Shown: piece after piece, positions 6,824-15,100 of the stretch | Layout: each line of letters opens with the position of its first letter | How positions within the stretch are numbered: position 1 is the first letter of the stretch | NCBI GenBank assembly: GCA_041395245.1 | Contig: JAWLAY010000008.1 | Span: 124,001-188,000, forward strand | Direction of reading: 5' to 3' | DNA: 64,000 nucleotides | DNA from: Aquimonas sp041395245 | GTDB lineage: Bacteria > Pseudomonadota > Gammaproteobacteria > Xanthomonadales > Xanthomonadaceae | Made by a program: the position numbers and the translations under genes | Notes under the pieces: generated by a model | Database searches by the model: none | What the model was told of the DNA's origin: nothing | What the model saw: only the letters and a program-made list of their open reading frames with translations

Positions 6824-8043
6824 GCCTTCTCCGTAACTCTCTCAGCAAGTAGCCCCGCAATTCGTTCGCCGACGCGTAGAGCAGTGGAATCAATCAATTC
6901 GATGAATTTCGGAAGCATCCCTTCAGAAAATAGGGAGTCGTCTTTGTGAGTACGAACAAGGACGGCCCTTGCGGCTTTTTTCGAGTTGGCTGCCCGTGCG
7001 AGTTTGCTAGCCGCCTCCATGATGGATTCTCCAGGACGCTGAACTCGTATTGGCACAAGAGAGCCGTCAATCTTGACCTGTAGAAACGCGTCTATTCCCG
7101 CGTTGCGTTGAACCGGGAGTAGGTCAATGCCCGCAAGGAGCGACAAGGCGTCTTTGTCAGCATTGACATAAGAGGCTCGCCCTTTCTTTAGCATCGCCGA
7201 CTCAGTCTTGATTGGCGTAGAGAGCCGGCGTTCCGCAAGACCGACAGCTTCTCCTGAGATGTCGATTCCTATTGAAGACCTACCGAGGAGATTTGCGGCA
7301 ACTAGGGTTGTTCCGCTACCACAAAACGGATCAAGCACTAAGTCGCCAGCGTCTGTGCAGATTTCGATAATGCGCTCCAGCAAAAGGATTGGCTTTTGAG
7401 TTGGGTAGCCGGTGCGTTCTCTTGCTTTTGGATTGAGAAACGGAATCTCCCATACATCACTTAGTGGGACACCCTTCTTATCGCCGCCATAGATGACGTT
7501 GCCACTTTTGTCCGTCGCGTATTTGGACACGCCGTGCTCGTCCCGAGCGCGAAGCTGGAGGATTTGATCGATGTTTGTCGTTTCTGAGTAAGAGCCGTAG
7601 ATGCGATGAAATTTGTAGTGATCTGTCTTGGAATAGAAAAGGATGGTCTGGTGCGCGGGCAATAGCCCCTTTGCCGAGTTCGACCAGCGTCGGTATGACC
7701 ATATGATTTCCGACCGAAACTGATTGTGGCCGAACGTATCGTCAAGAATTGCACGCAGCAGGAAGTTCGCGTTCGTATCGCAATGGACGAATATCGAGCC
7801 GGTTTCTTTTAGAACGCGATGAATCTGGCGGATTCGCTTCGCCATAAAGTCGGCATAGTCTGTGAGTCCGTTCCACAGGTCGGCGAACTCAAACTTCTTG
7901 TTTCTGTCACGCGACACAGACGAATGATGCTTGTTTGTGAAAAACGGGGGATCAAGGTACGCAAGGTCGACCGTTGAATTCTGGATATTCTCCAGTGCAT
8001 GAAGGCAGTCGCCGCAGACGACTTGACTGTGCAAGTCGCTCAT
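6769..8043 (-). CDS. type II DNA methyltransferase (amino-methylating, beta-class order)
   Basis: A 424-residue SAM-dependent methyltransferase. Catalytic motif IV DPPF is at residues 31-34 and the SAM motif I DPFCGSGTT is at 238-246, with GYPTQKP before it. The order IV then I, with the target-recognition region between, is the beta class that methylates adenine N6 or cytosine N4. Residues 300-410 form an extra C-terminal domain (LQVKIDGSLVPIRVQRPGE). The last residues are encoded by the attC, and the stop lies within it. The ATG overlaps the stop of the endonuclease by 4 nt (ATGA), so the two are translationally coupled. It should protect DNA from the partner nuclease. Confidence 0.92.
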   Translation of the reverse strand: MSDLHSQVVCGDCLHALENIQNSTVDLAYLDPPFFTNKHHSSVSRDRNKKFEFADLWNGLTDYADFMAKRIRQIHRVLKETGSIFVHCDTNANFLLRAILDDTFGHNQFRSEIIWSYRRWSNSAKGLLPAHQTILFYSKTDHYKFHRIYGSYSETTNIDQILQLRARDEHGVSKYATDKSGNVIYGGDKKGVPLSDVWEIPFLNPKARERTGYPTQKPILLLERIIEICTDAGDLVLDPFCGSGTTLVAANLLGRSSIGIDISGEAVGLAERRLSTPIKTESAMLKKGRASYVNADKDALSLLAGIDLLPVQRNAGIDAFLQVKIDGSLVPIRVQRPGESIMEAASKLARAANSKKAARAVLVRTHKDDSLFSEGMLPKFIELIDSTALRVGERIAGLLAERVTEKAANTSLQGTLRDKAAQRP

Positions 8044-8669
8044 GACTCCCCCGCTGTCCTTTCGTTCGCGATCTCTTCAAGAATCTCCTTTAGATCAATA
8101 CCCGTTTTGTCGCGAACATAGTTCCATGCTGCATCGCCGAAGTAATACTCTCCACCAACACCCTCATAGAGCGTCTCGAGAGTTTCTTGTATCCGGATAG
8201 CCTGTGCTCGGTTCGGGTAGTAGAACATCACCCGAATCGGAGTATGGCCGGCATCGGATATGACCTGAATTCTCGTATGCTCTTTTGTAATGTGGTCACC
8301 ATCCGTAGTAGCGTCTTTCCACTTGATTTCGAGCGCATCGTTTCCGACAAGACAGTCAATTTCAAACGTCCTCGGACGCTGGCCGCGTGTATTGGCGATC
8401 CGCAAAGAGCCGGAATCGGGGAATGCTTCCTTAAAGCAGAGCTTTGTTGCCTCTTCGAGGAACGAGCCTGCGTACTTGTAGAGAAATCGTCCCTTGTTTT
8501 GGTAGACGTCGATTAAGTGTCCTTCACGCTCGCTGATACCGAGGACACGATAGATCAAGTAATGGGATAGGTCGTCCCCTTGCATTTCCGCCACGCGGTC
8601 GTCGATGGCGGTGTTCAGGCGTCGAGCGTACTGGTCGGCAAGTTGCCTAATGCTTTCTCTGGCAGTCAT
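8040..8669 (-). CDS. type II restriction endonuclease, ApaLI-like
   Basis: A 209-residue protein with a PD-(D/E)xK core: D105 in FEIDCL and E114-I-K116 in ALEIKWKDATTDGDH. This region and NTRGQRPRTFEIDCL resemble the ApaLI-like endonuclease family, whose prototype cuts GTGCAC; the actual recognition site here is not determined. It is the first gene of the restriction-modification cassette and overlaps the methyltransferase gene by 4 nt. No controller (C) protein gene is present. Type II systems have been reported in integron cassettes of Vibrio and Xanthomonas, so the setting has precedent. Confidence 0.72.
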   Translation of the reverse strand: MTARESIRQLADQYARRLNTAIDDRVAEMQGDDLSHYLIYRVLGISEREGHLIDVYQNKGRFLYKYAGSFLEEATKLCFKEAFPDSGSLRIANTRGQRPRTFEIDCLVGNDALEIKWKDATTDGDHITKEHTRIQVISDAGHTPIRVMFYYPNRAQAIRIQETLETLYEGVGGEYYFGDAAWNYVRDKTGIDLKEILEEIANERTAGES

Positions 8670-8724
8670 GATTGCTCGTGTTGGTGGTTACAGATGAGAT
8701 TATCCACGAAGCGGCAAATAAGGC

Positions 8725-8784
8725 GGCTAACGTTCGACGTAAGGGGCCTGCCGAAGGCAGGTCCCCTTGACGGAGGGGTTAGGC
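8725..8784. other. attC site of the coiled-coil orphan cassette
   Basis: Cores GGCTAAC (8725-8731) and GTTAGGC (8778-8784) are 60 bp apart with the interior GGGGCCTGCC GAAG GCAGGTCCCC forming a nearly perfect hairpin. This is a compact, textbook attC. Confidence 0.93.
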
Positions 8785-9192
8785 CACACCTTCGCTAGGC
8801 TTGGAGAAGCCACGAAAGCGAAACACTCGCTTGCTGATCTTGCGGCCGGAACCACCTGCACCGAACGACAAGCCCTCGCCGCCAGATTTGGCCCCCAGAT
8901 GACCCTCAGCCGTGTTGTCATAGAACTCCTCCATTTCGACCTCCTCCGCAGTCTCAATTCGACGCGCGATAGCAAGCTCTTGAGCAACGCGGGCCTGTGC
9001 CTCTGCGATTCTCATTTCGATCTCTTGCCTTTCGGCCTTTAATCTGAGTTCTGCAAGCTCAGTCGGCTTCTCGGACTCAGACTGCGCGACTCTCTTGGAG
9101 GTCAGCTCAACAAGCTGACCAATGAGATATCCCGTTGGATTGACAGCCATCTTTGCTGCTTCGACTGCAACAGTTGCGACTTCGATTGCCAT
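8779..9192 (-). CDS. uncharacterised coiled-coil protein with Gly-rich C-terminus (cassette gene)
   Basis: A 137-residue protein not assigned to a family. Residues 1-30 are helical and mildly hydrophobic (VATVAVEAAKMAVNPTGYLIG). Residues 42-88 are a charged helix likely to form a coiled coil (ELRLKAERQEIEMRIAEAQARVAQEL). The C-terminus has a Gly-rich stretch (GGEGLSFGAGGSG) and then a basic-aromatic end RKISKRVFRFRGF. No signal peptide is present, so it is probably cytoplasmic. It occupies the whole of a compact cassette between two good attC sites, next to the HEPN and restriction-modification cassettes. Its TAA stop is part of the attC core. Confidence 0.7.
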   Translation of the reverse strand: MAIEVATVAVEAAKMAVNPTGYLIGQLVELTSKRVAQSESEKPTELAELRLKAERQEIEMRIAEAQARVAQELAIARRIETAEEVEMEEFYDNTAEGHLGAKSGGEGLSFGAGGSGRKISKRVFRFRGFSKPSEGVA

Positions 9193-9210
9193 ACATGTGC
9201 CTTTTGTGTG

Positions 9211-9274
9211 GCCTAACGTTTGAGCTCAGGCCGCGGCCCGTCAGGGCCGTCGCGCCTGCAGCGAAGGGTTAGGT
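9211..9274. other. attC site of the HEPN cassette
   Basis: Cores GCCTAAC (9211-9217) and GTTAGGT (9268-9274) are 64 bp apart. The interior GGCCGCGGCCC GTCA GGGCCGTCGCGCC folds on itself, and the arms TTTGAGCTCAGG and CCTGCAGCGAAG resemble those of the 8725 site. Confidence 0.93.
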
Positions 9275-9280
9275 TCAGGC

Positions 9281-9973
9281 TTACGGACACAACTGATGAG
9301 CTCTTTGCTCAAGAAATGCAAAGTAGCGCAGTTGCCTAGAATCTTGATTTACAACTGGCTTTGACCGAAGGAATGACCCTACATCCTTTATCTGGTTCGT
9401 CCCGCGCCTTAGTGGAACATCTAAATTTGGATCTACGAGATCGGCCTGCATTGTTACTTTAGAGGCCCCACTGCGATGGGCCAGAAAGTTCCGTATCGAT
9501 CTTACCGTTCCAAGTCCGGCCGACTGCTGCGCATTCAATGACAAGAAGTTCCTCCTATGCGCAGGCGCCAGCCAGAGTGCGGCCTTCTCCTTTAGGTCAT
9601 CGACAGACTTAAATGTAACATTGTAGTCGTTCGCATCTAATATGGCCCGAATTTCCGCCACAGTTAGGTGGTTGGACATATTAATGCTTGCATGCGTAGA
9701 AGCTCGCTTCGCATACGCATCTTCAGTCTTAACCTGCATTTTCGATACCATCTGAGCACAAAATGCAGAGCGATCTCTATTTATGTATGCCACGAACACG
9801 TCGCTTAGATAACCTTCCCAAAGGGTGGCCGCCGCGAGGAATGTGTATTCTGCGATTAGGTTCTTCTGCTTCGCAGTTGCCTTGGATACTTCGGAGTTGG
9901 TGAAAGTCGTTTTTGCGTCGATTAGCGACGCCAAGAAGTCATTCCTAATCCCGATCGGATCCTTCGTGCGCAC
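9281..9973 (-). CDS. HEPN-domain protein, putative endoribonuclease (first cassette)
   Basis: A 230-residue, mainly helical protein. The C-terminal half carries R161-N-F-L-A-H166 in GTVRSIRNFLAHRSG, the R-x4-6-H motif that forms the RNase site of HEPN domains. The N-terminal half has FLAAATLWEGYLSDVFVAYI, like the MAE_28990/RiboL-PSP group of HEPN proteins. HEPN nucleases act in toxin-antitoxin and antiphage abortive systems; no partner gene is in this cassette. The GTG at 9973 is chosen because AGGAGGGAG lies just upstream within the cassette; the longer frame starting at 10012 would run across the attI crossover. It is the cassette nearest attI. Confidence 0.65.
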   Translation of the reverse strand: MRTKDPIGIRNDFLASLIDAKTTFTNSEVSKATAKQKNLIAEYTFLAAATLWEGYLSDVFVAYINRDRSAFCAQMVSKMQVKTEDAYAKRASTHASINMSNHLTVAEIRAILDANDYNVTFKSVDDLKEKAALWLAPAHRRNFLSLNAQQSAGLGTVRSIRNFLAHRSGASKVTMQADLVDPNLDVPLRRGTNQIKDVGSFLRSKPVVNQDSRQLRYFAFLEQRAHQLCP

Positions 9974-9987
9974 GGTCTCCCTCCTGA

Positions 9988-10048
9988 ACCTAACGTCCAA
10001 TATACACCGCAAGCGGTGTATATTCAGTTATGGGTAGGTGTATATTCA
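9988..10048. other. attI-like recombination region with three copies of a 12-bp repeat
   Basis: The first cassette begins at CCTAAC (9989-9994; GTTAGG on the minus strand), the expected attI crossover. Beside it AATATACACCGC and GCGGTGTATATT form a perfect 12-bp inverted repeat (9999-10010 and 10013-10024). GGTGTATATTCA then recurs directly at 10015-10026 and 10037-10048. attI sites carry direct repeats bound by IntI, and these may be that; alternatively they are an operator for the integrase promoter. Confidence 0.55.
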
Positions 10049-10086
10049 TGGGTTCTGATCCCACTTTGTTGATTTTCAAAGACTTC

Positions 10087-10536
10087 ATGATCGCAAACAC
10101 ACCTGTGCCAACGATAGCAGCACCGCCACCGAAGTTGTTGGATCAGGTCCGCGCTAAGGTGCGCTTGAAGCACTACAGCATCCGCACGGAAACACAGTAC
10201 GTGCATTGGGTCAAGCGCTTCATCGTGTTCCATGGCAAACGCCATCCGAAAGACATGGGCGCGGCCGAGGTCGAAGCGTTTCTCTCGCATTTGGCGGTGG
10301 ACGGCAACGTGGCGGCGTCCACCCAGAATCAGGCCCTGTCGGCGTTGTTGTTTCTGTATCGCGATGTATTGGGCATTGACTTGCCCTGGATGGATAAAGT
10401 GATTCGGGCCAAACGTCCCGCTCGGTTGCCTGTGGCACTGACGCAGCGCGAAGTGCCTTTGGTGTCGGAGCGCGTATTCGGTGTTGGCGCGTTGATGGCG
10501 CGACTGGTGGAGCGCGCAATGAATGCTTGCGCATAG
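10087..10536 (+). pseudogene. intI: integron integrase IntI, C-terminally truncated
   Basis: The N-terminal 120 or so residues match integron integrases closely: LLDQVRAKVRLKHYSIRTETQYVHWVKRFIVFHGKRHP (in parts), MGAAEVEAFLSHLAV, NQALSALLFLYRDVL and ARLPVALTQREV. This is the core-binding domain. At about 10,455 similarity ends and an unrelated tail runs to a stop, giving 149 residues against the usual 320-340. The catalytic domain, with its Arg, Lys, His and Tyr residues, is missing, so it cannot recombine. It is divergent from the cassettes, as in all integrons. Start taken at the ATG at 10,087; an in-frame ATG at 10,048 is possible. Confidence 0.85.
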
Positions 10537-10565
10537 ACGCCAGGACCGACCAATGGATTTCCTGT

Positions 10566-10655
10566 TTAACGCGATTTGTAAGATGGCCGAACGCTAACCC
10601 CTCTCCCCCGGCCCCTCTCCCGCACGGGGAGAGGGGAGCTGAGACATCGCGTTAA
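10566..10655. repeat. hairpin-containing inverted repeat downstream of truncated intI
   Basis: TTAACGCGAT (10566-10575) and ATCGCGTTAA (10646-10655) are perfect 10-bp inverted ends. Inside, CCCCTCTCCC (10612-10621) pairs with GGGAGAGGGG (10627-10636) around a 5-nt loop. It resembles a small REP/MITE-like unit and may also stop transcription between intI and gltD. It lies close to the point where intI was cut. Bases 10,656-10,755 hold nothing else I can identify. Confidence 0.6.
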
Positions 10656-10755
10656 TCAGGCTCCCGCAAGGGGTGAGGAGGGTTCGTGCTGTCCGGAATG
10701 GTCTTCCGCGTCCGCCTGACCAGTCGCCCCAAACCCAGCGCGACGCCGCCAACTC

Positions 10756-12177
10756 CTACGCCGCCAGCGTTCCCCGCGTCACGCCCAGGGCGATGGCAAT
10801 GGATTTCGCGGCTTCGCGGCCTTCGTAGACGGCGGTGACGACGAGGTCGGCGCCGCGCACCATGTCGCCGCCAGCGAAGATCTTGGGGTTGGCGGTTTGC
10901 AGGGGCAGGTTGCCGTTTTCGCCGACGCGCACGCGGCCATTGTTTTGCAGTGTGACGCCGAAGTCGGCGAGCCAATTCGCGGGGCTGGGTTGGAAGCCGA
11001 AGGCGATTAGCACCAGGTCGGCGGCGATTTCGCGTTCGGAGCCGGGGATTTCCTCGAACTGGCGGCGGCCTTTGGCGTCGGGTGCGCCGAGGCGGGTTTC
11101 GACCACCTGCACCGCGCGCACATGGCCTTCGCCCAGCAGTGCTTTGGGTTGCAGGCGGAACAGGAAGTTGACGCCTTCGTCCCTGGCCTTGGCGGTTTCG
11201 CGCTTGGAGCCGGGCATGTCGTCTTCGTCGCGGCGATAGACGCAACTCACGCTGGCCGCGCCTTGCCGGATGGCGGTGCGGTTGCAGTCCATGGCGGTAT
11301 CGCCGCCGCCCAGCACCAGTACGTGCTTGCCCCACAACTGCGGCGGTTCGGGATCGATGCCCAGAGCGTGTCGTCCGTTGGCGATCAGGTAGGGCAAGGC
11401 GGGTTGCACGCCTTGCAGGTCGAGGCCCGGCAGTCCGCCGTCCTGTGCCTTGTAGGTGCCCATGCCGAGGAAGACGGCATCGAAGTCGCGCAGCAGTGCA
11501 TCCATGCCGATGTCCTTGCCGATCTCGCAGTCGAGTTCGAAGCGGATGCCCATGCCTTCGAGCACTTCGCGCCGACGCTTGATCACGTCCTTGTCGAGCT
11601 TGAAGGGCGGAATGCCGAAGCTGAGCAGGCCGCCGATTTCGGGATGGCGATCAAACACCACGGCCTGTATGCCCTGGCGTGCCAGCACGTCGGCACAGGC
11701 CAGCCCGGCCGGACCCGCGCCGACGATGGCGACGCGCTTGCCGCTGGGCTGCACGCGCGAGAGGTCGGGCCGCCAGCCCTGCGCCAGCGCGGTGTCGGTG
11801 ATGTAGCGCTCGATGCTGCCGATGGTGACCGCGCCGAAATCCTCGTTGAGCGTGCAGGCGCCTTCGCACAGACGATCCTGCGGGCAGACGCGGCCACACA
11901 CTTCCGGCAGCGGGTTGGTTTGATGCGACAGCTCGGCGGCTTCGAACAGGCGGCCCTGGCGGATCAGGTCCAGCCAGTTCGGGATGTAGTTGTGGACCGG
12001 GCACTTCCACTCGCAATACGGATTGCCGCAGTCGAGGCAACGCGCCGCCTGATCAGCGGCTTCGGCGGCCTCGTACTGGCCGTAGATCTCGCGTCCGTCG
12101 AGGATGCGAACCTTGACCGGCACTTCCGCGGGCATGGCGCGCGGGGCAGACAAAAAATGCACGGGGTTGCGTTTCAT
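10756..12177 (-). CDS. gltD: glutamate synthase (NADPH) small subunit
   Basis: A 473-residue beta subunit of bacterial GOGAT. It takes electrons from NADPH through FAD to the large subunit, which makes two glutamates from glutamine and 2-oxoglutarate. The N-terminal Fe-S domain has C-x2-C-x4-C-x3-C (CLDCGNPYCEWKCP) and the second set CGRVCPQDRLCEGAC. The FAD site is GAGPAGLACADVL (near residue 150), and the NADPH site is LGGGDTAMDCNRTA (near residue 290). Length matches the E. coli protein. The ATG overlaps the gltB stop by 4 nt (ATGA), so the subunits are made together. Confidence 0.97.
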   Translation of the reverse strand: MKRNPVHFLSAPRAMPAEVPVKVRILDGREIYGQYEAAEAADQAARCLDCGNPYCEWKCPVHNYIPNWLDLIRQGRLFEAAELSHQTNPLPEVCGRVCPQDRLCEGACTLNEDFGAVTIGSIERYITDTALAQGWRPDLSRVQPSGKRVAIVGAGPAGLACADVLARQGIQAVVFDRHPEIGGLLSFGIPPFKLDKDVIKRRREVLEGMGIRFELDCEIGKDIGMDALLRDFDAVFLGMGTYKAQDGGLPGLDLQGVQPALPYLIANGRHALGIDPEPPQLWGKHVLVLGGGDTAMDCNRTAIRQGAASVSCVYRRDEDDMPGSKRETAKARDEGVNFLFRLQPKALLGEGHVRAVQVVETRLGAPDAKGRRQFEEIPGSEREIAADLVLIAFGFQPSPANWLADFGVTLQNNGRVRVGENGNLPLQTANPKIFAGGDMVRGADLVVTAVYEGREAAKSIAIALGVTRGTLAA

Positions 12178-15100
12178 GCGGCCCTCCGCAGTGCGTCGAC
12201 CAGAGAAGAAATACCGGCAGCTTTTGGTTTGACCAGCCAGAAGCGCGGCAGATAGCCACGGAAGTCATCCAGAATCTCGGCGCCCCAGGCGCTGCCGGTC
12301 AGTTCGACGTGGCGCAGGATCAACCCGCGCAGATGCTGCATGTGCGCTTCGAGACCTTCCAGCGAGATGCGGTTGAGGTCGATCAGCTCGTGGTTGTAGC
12401 GATCCACGAAGCCGCGATCCAGATCGAGCACATAGGCGAAGCCGCCGGTCATGCCCGCACCGAAGTTGAGACCGGTATTGCCCAGCACGCAGACCACGCC
12501 GCCGGTCATGTATTCGCAGCAGTGATCACCAACGCCTTCGACCACCGCCGTGGCGCCGGAGTTACGCACCGCAAAGCGCTGCCCGGCGGTGCCCGCCGCG
12601 AACAGTTCGCCACCGGTCGCGCCATACAGACAGGTGTTGCCGAGGATGGCCGACTGGCGCGCTTCGTAGCGCGCATCGGCGGGTGGTGCGACGGTGATTA
12701 ATCCACCCGCCATGCCTTTGCCGACGTAGTCGTTGGCTTCACCGGTCAGACGCAACTCCAGACCGCCTGCATTGAAGGCACCGAAACTCTGTCCGACGCT
12801 GCCTTGCAGGTGCAGACGAACCGGCGAGCTACTCATCGCGGTATTGCCATGGGTTTCCGCAATCAGGCCGGACAGCGCGGTGCCCACGGCGCGATGCACG
12901 TTGCTGACCGCGAACTGGAAGTCGCCACCGCTGCCCGCGCGGATGGCCGGTCCGACCTGGTTCAGCAGCGCTTGCTGCAGGGCGTTGCTCTCGCGCGTCG
13001 GTTTGCCGGGACAACACGCGGCCGCCGGTGGCTCGGGCGCGGGCGACAGCAGGGCGCGCAGGTCGATGCGCTGGCGCCGTCCACCCAGGCCCTGGGTTTG
13101 CTGCAGCAGATCGGTGCGCCCGACCAGTTCCTTCAGGGTGCGGATGCCGAGCTTGGCCATGTAGCCGCGCAATTCTTCGACCACGCCGACGAAGTAGGCC
13201 ATCACTTGTTCGGGCAGACCCTTGAAATGCTTCTGGCGCAGGACGTGATGTTGGGTGGCGACGCCGGTTGCGCAGTTGTTGAGATGGCAGATGCGCAGGT
13301 ACTTGCAGCCCAGCGCGATCATCGGCGCGGTGCCGAAGCCGAAACTGTCGGCGCCCAGCAAGGCCGCTTTCAACACGTCGAGCCCGGTCTTCAAGCCGCC
13401 GTCGGTTTGCAGAATGATGCGGTCGCGCAGACCATTGGCCGACAGCGCCTGATGCGCTTCGCTCAGGCCGAGTTCCCACGGTCCGCCCGCGTACTTGATC
13501 GAGGTCAGCGGACTGGCTCCGGTACCGCCGTCGTAGCCCGAGATGGTGATCAGATCGGCACCCGCCTTGGCGACACCGGCAGCGATGGTGCCGACGCCTG
13601 CATGACTGACCAGCTTCACCGAAATCAGCGCGCGTGGATTGACCTGCTTGAGGTCGTAGATGAGCTGGGCCAGGTCTTCGATGGAGTAGATGTCGTGATG
13701 CGGCGGCGGACTGATCAAGCCGATACCGGGCTTGGCGTAGCGCAGCCGCGCGATCAGTTCGTTGACCTTGTGACCGGGTAATTGTCCGCCTTCGCCCGGC
13801 TTGGCGCCTTGCGCGACCTTGATCTGCAGCACGTCGGCATTGACCAGGTATTCGGGCGTGACGCCAAAGCGGCCCGAGGCCACCTGCTTGATGCGCGACA
13901 TTTTCTCGGTGCCGTAACGCGCCGGGTCTTCGCCGCCTTCGCCGGAATTGCTGCGCCCGCCGAGCCGATTCATGGCGATGGCCAGGGCTTCATGCGCTTC
14001 GGGCGACAGCGCGCCCATGCTCATGCCCGCCGAGTCGAAGGACTTGACCATGCTGGACATCGACTCGACCTCGTCCAGCGGCACCGGCGTACAGGTGTCC
14101 CAGCGTGGTTCCAGCAGATCGCGCAGCATGGCCGGATCGCGCCCGTTGACCAGATTGGCAAACACCATCCAGTCGTCCTGCGATCCGGTCAGCACGGCGG
14201 TCTGCAGCGCGCTGACCACGTCCGGGTTGTAGCTGTGGTATTCGCCGCCGTGGATGTACTTGAACAGGCCGCCTGCTTCGAGATCGAGCGCCGGGTTGAA
14301 GGCGCGCGCGGCCAGTTGTTGCTGATCGGCTTCCAGTGCCGCGTAGCACGGGCCACCGACACGGCTGGGCGTGCCGGCAAAGCAACGCTTCACGATGGCT
14401 TCGTCCAGTCCGACGATTTCGAACAGCGCGGCGCCGCGATAGCTGGCGATGGTGCTGATGCCCATCTTCGAGAGGATTTTCAACAGACCGACGCGAATGC
14501 CACGCCGATACGCGCGACCCAGTTCGCGGTGCTCGGCACTGCGCGCTTCCGGGTCCATGCTGCGGGCCAGATCGAAGATGGTCTGATAGGCCAGATACGG
14601 ATAGATCGCGGTCGCGCCATAGCCGATCAGACAGGCGAAGTGGTGCGGATCGCGCGCCGTCGCGGTTTCGACCAGCATGTTGCAGTCGGTGCGCAGGCCC
14701 TTTGCGACCAGATGCTGATGCACCGCACCGACCGCCATCAGCGCGTGGATCGGCAGATGGCCGGGACGCACGTTACGATCACTCAGCACGACCAGCAGTC
14801 GACCATCCAGCACGCCCGCTTCGGCTTCGCGACAGACGCGTTCCAGTGCGGCTTCCAGACCTTCGGATTCGGGGTAGTTGAGATCGATGATGACCGAGTC
14901 GACGCCCTCTTCGCGCATGCCCAGAATCTGCAGGAACTTGCGCTGCGACAGCACAGGCGAGTTGACCATCACCTGACGCGCGTAGGCCGGATTCAACTCG
15001 AACAGATTGCTCTCGCGCGCAATCTGCGTGTGCAAACTCATCACCAGCCGTTCGCGGTAGGAGTCGATCGGCGGATTGGTGACCTGCGCGAAGGCTTGCC

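Noticed and set aside
10087..10536. A working integron integrase
   Set aside because: The frame stops at 149 residues, before all catalytic residues; no continuation is found in other frames up to 10,755.
1..10650. A CRISPR array among the repeats of the accessory region
   Set aside because: The repeats are attC sites and insertion-sequence fragments of differing length and sequence. No regular short repeat-spacer pattern is present anywhere in the window.
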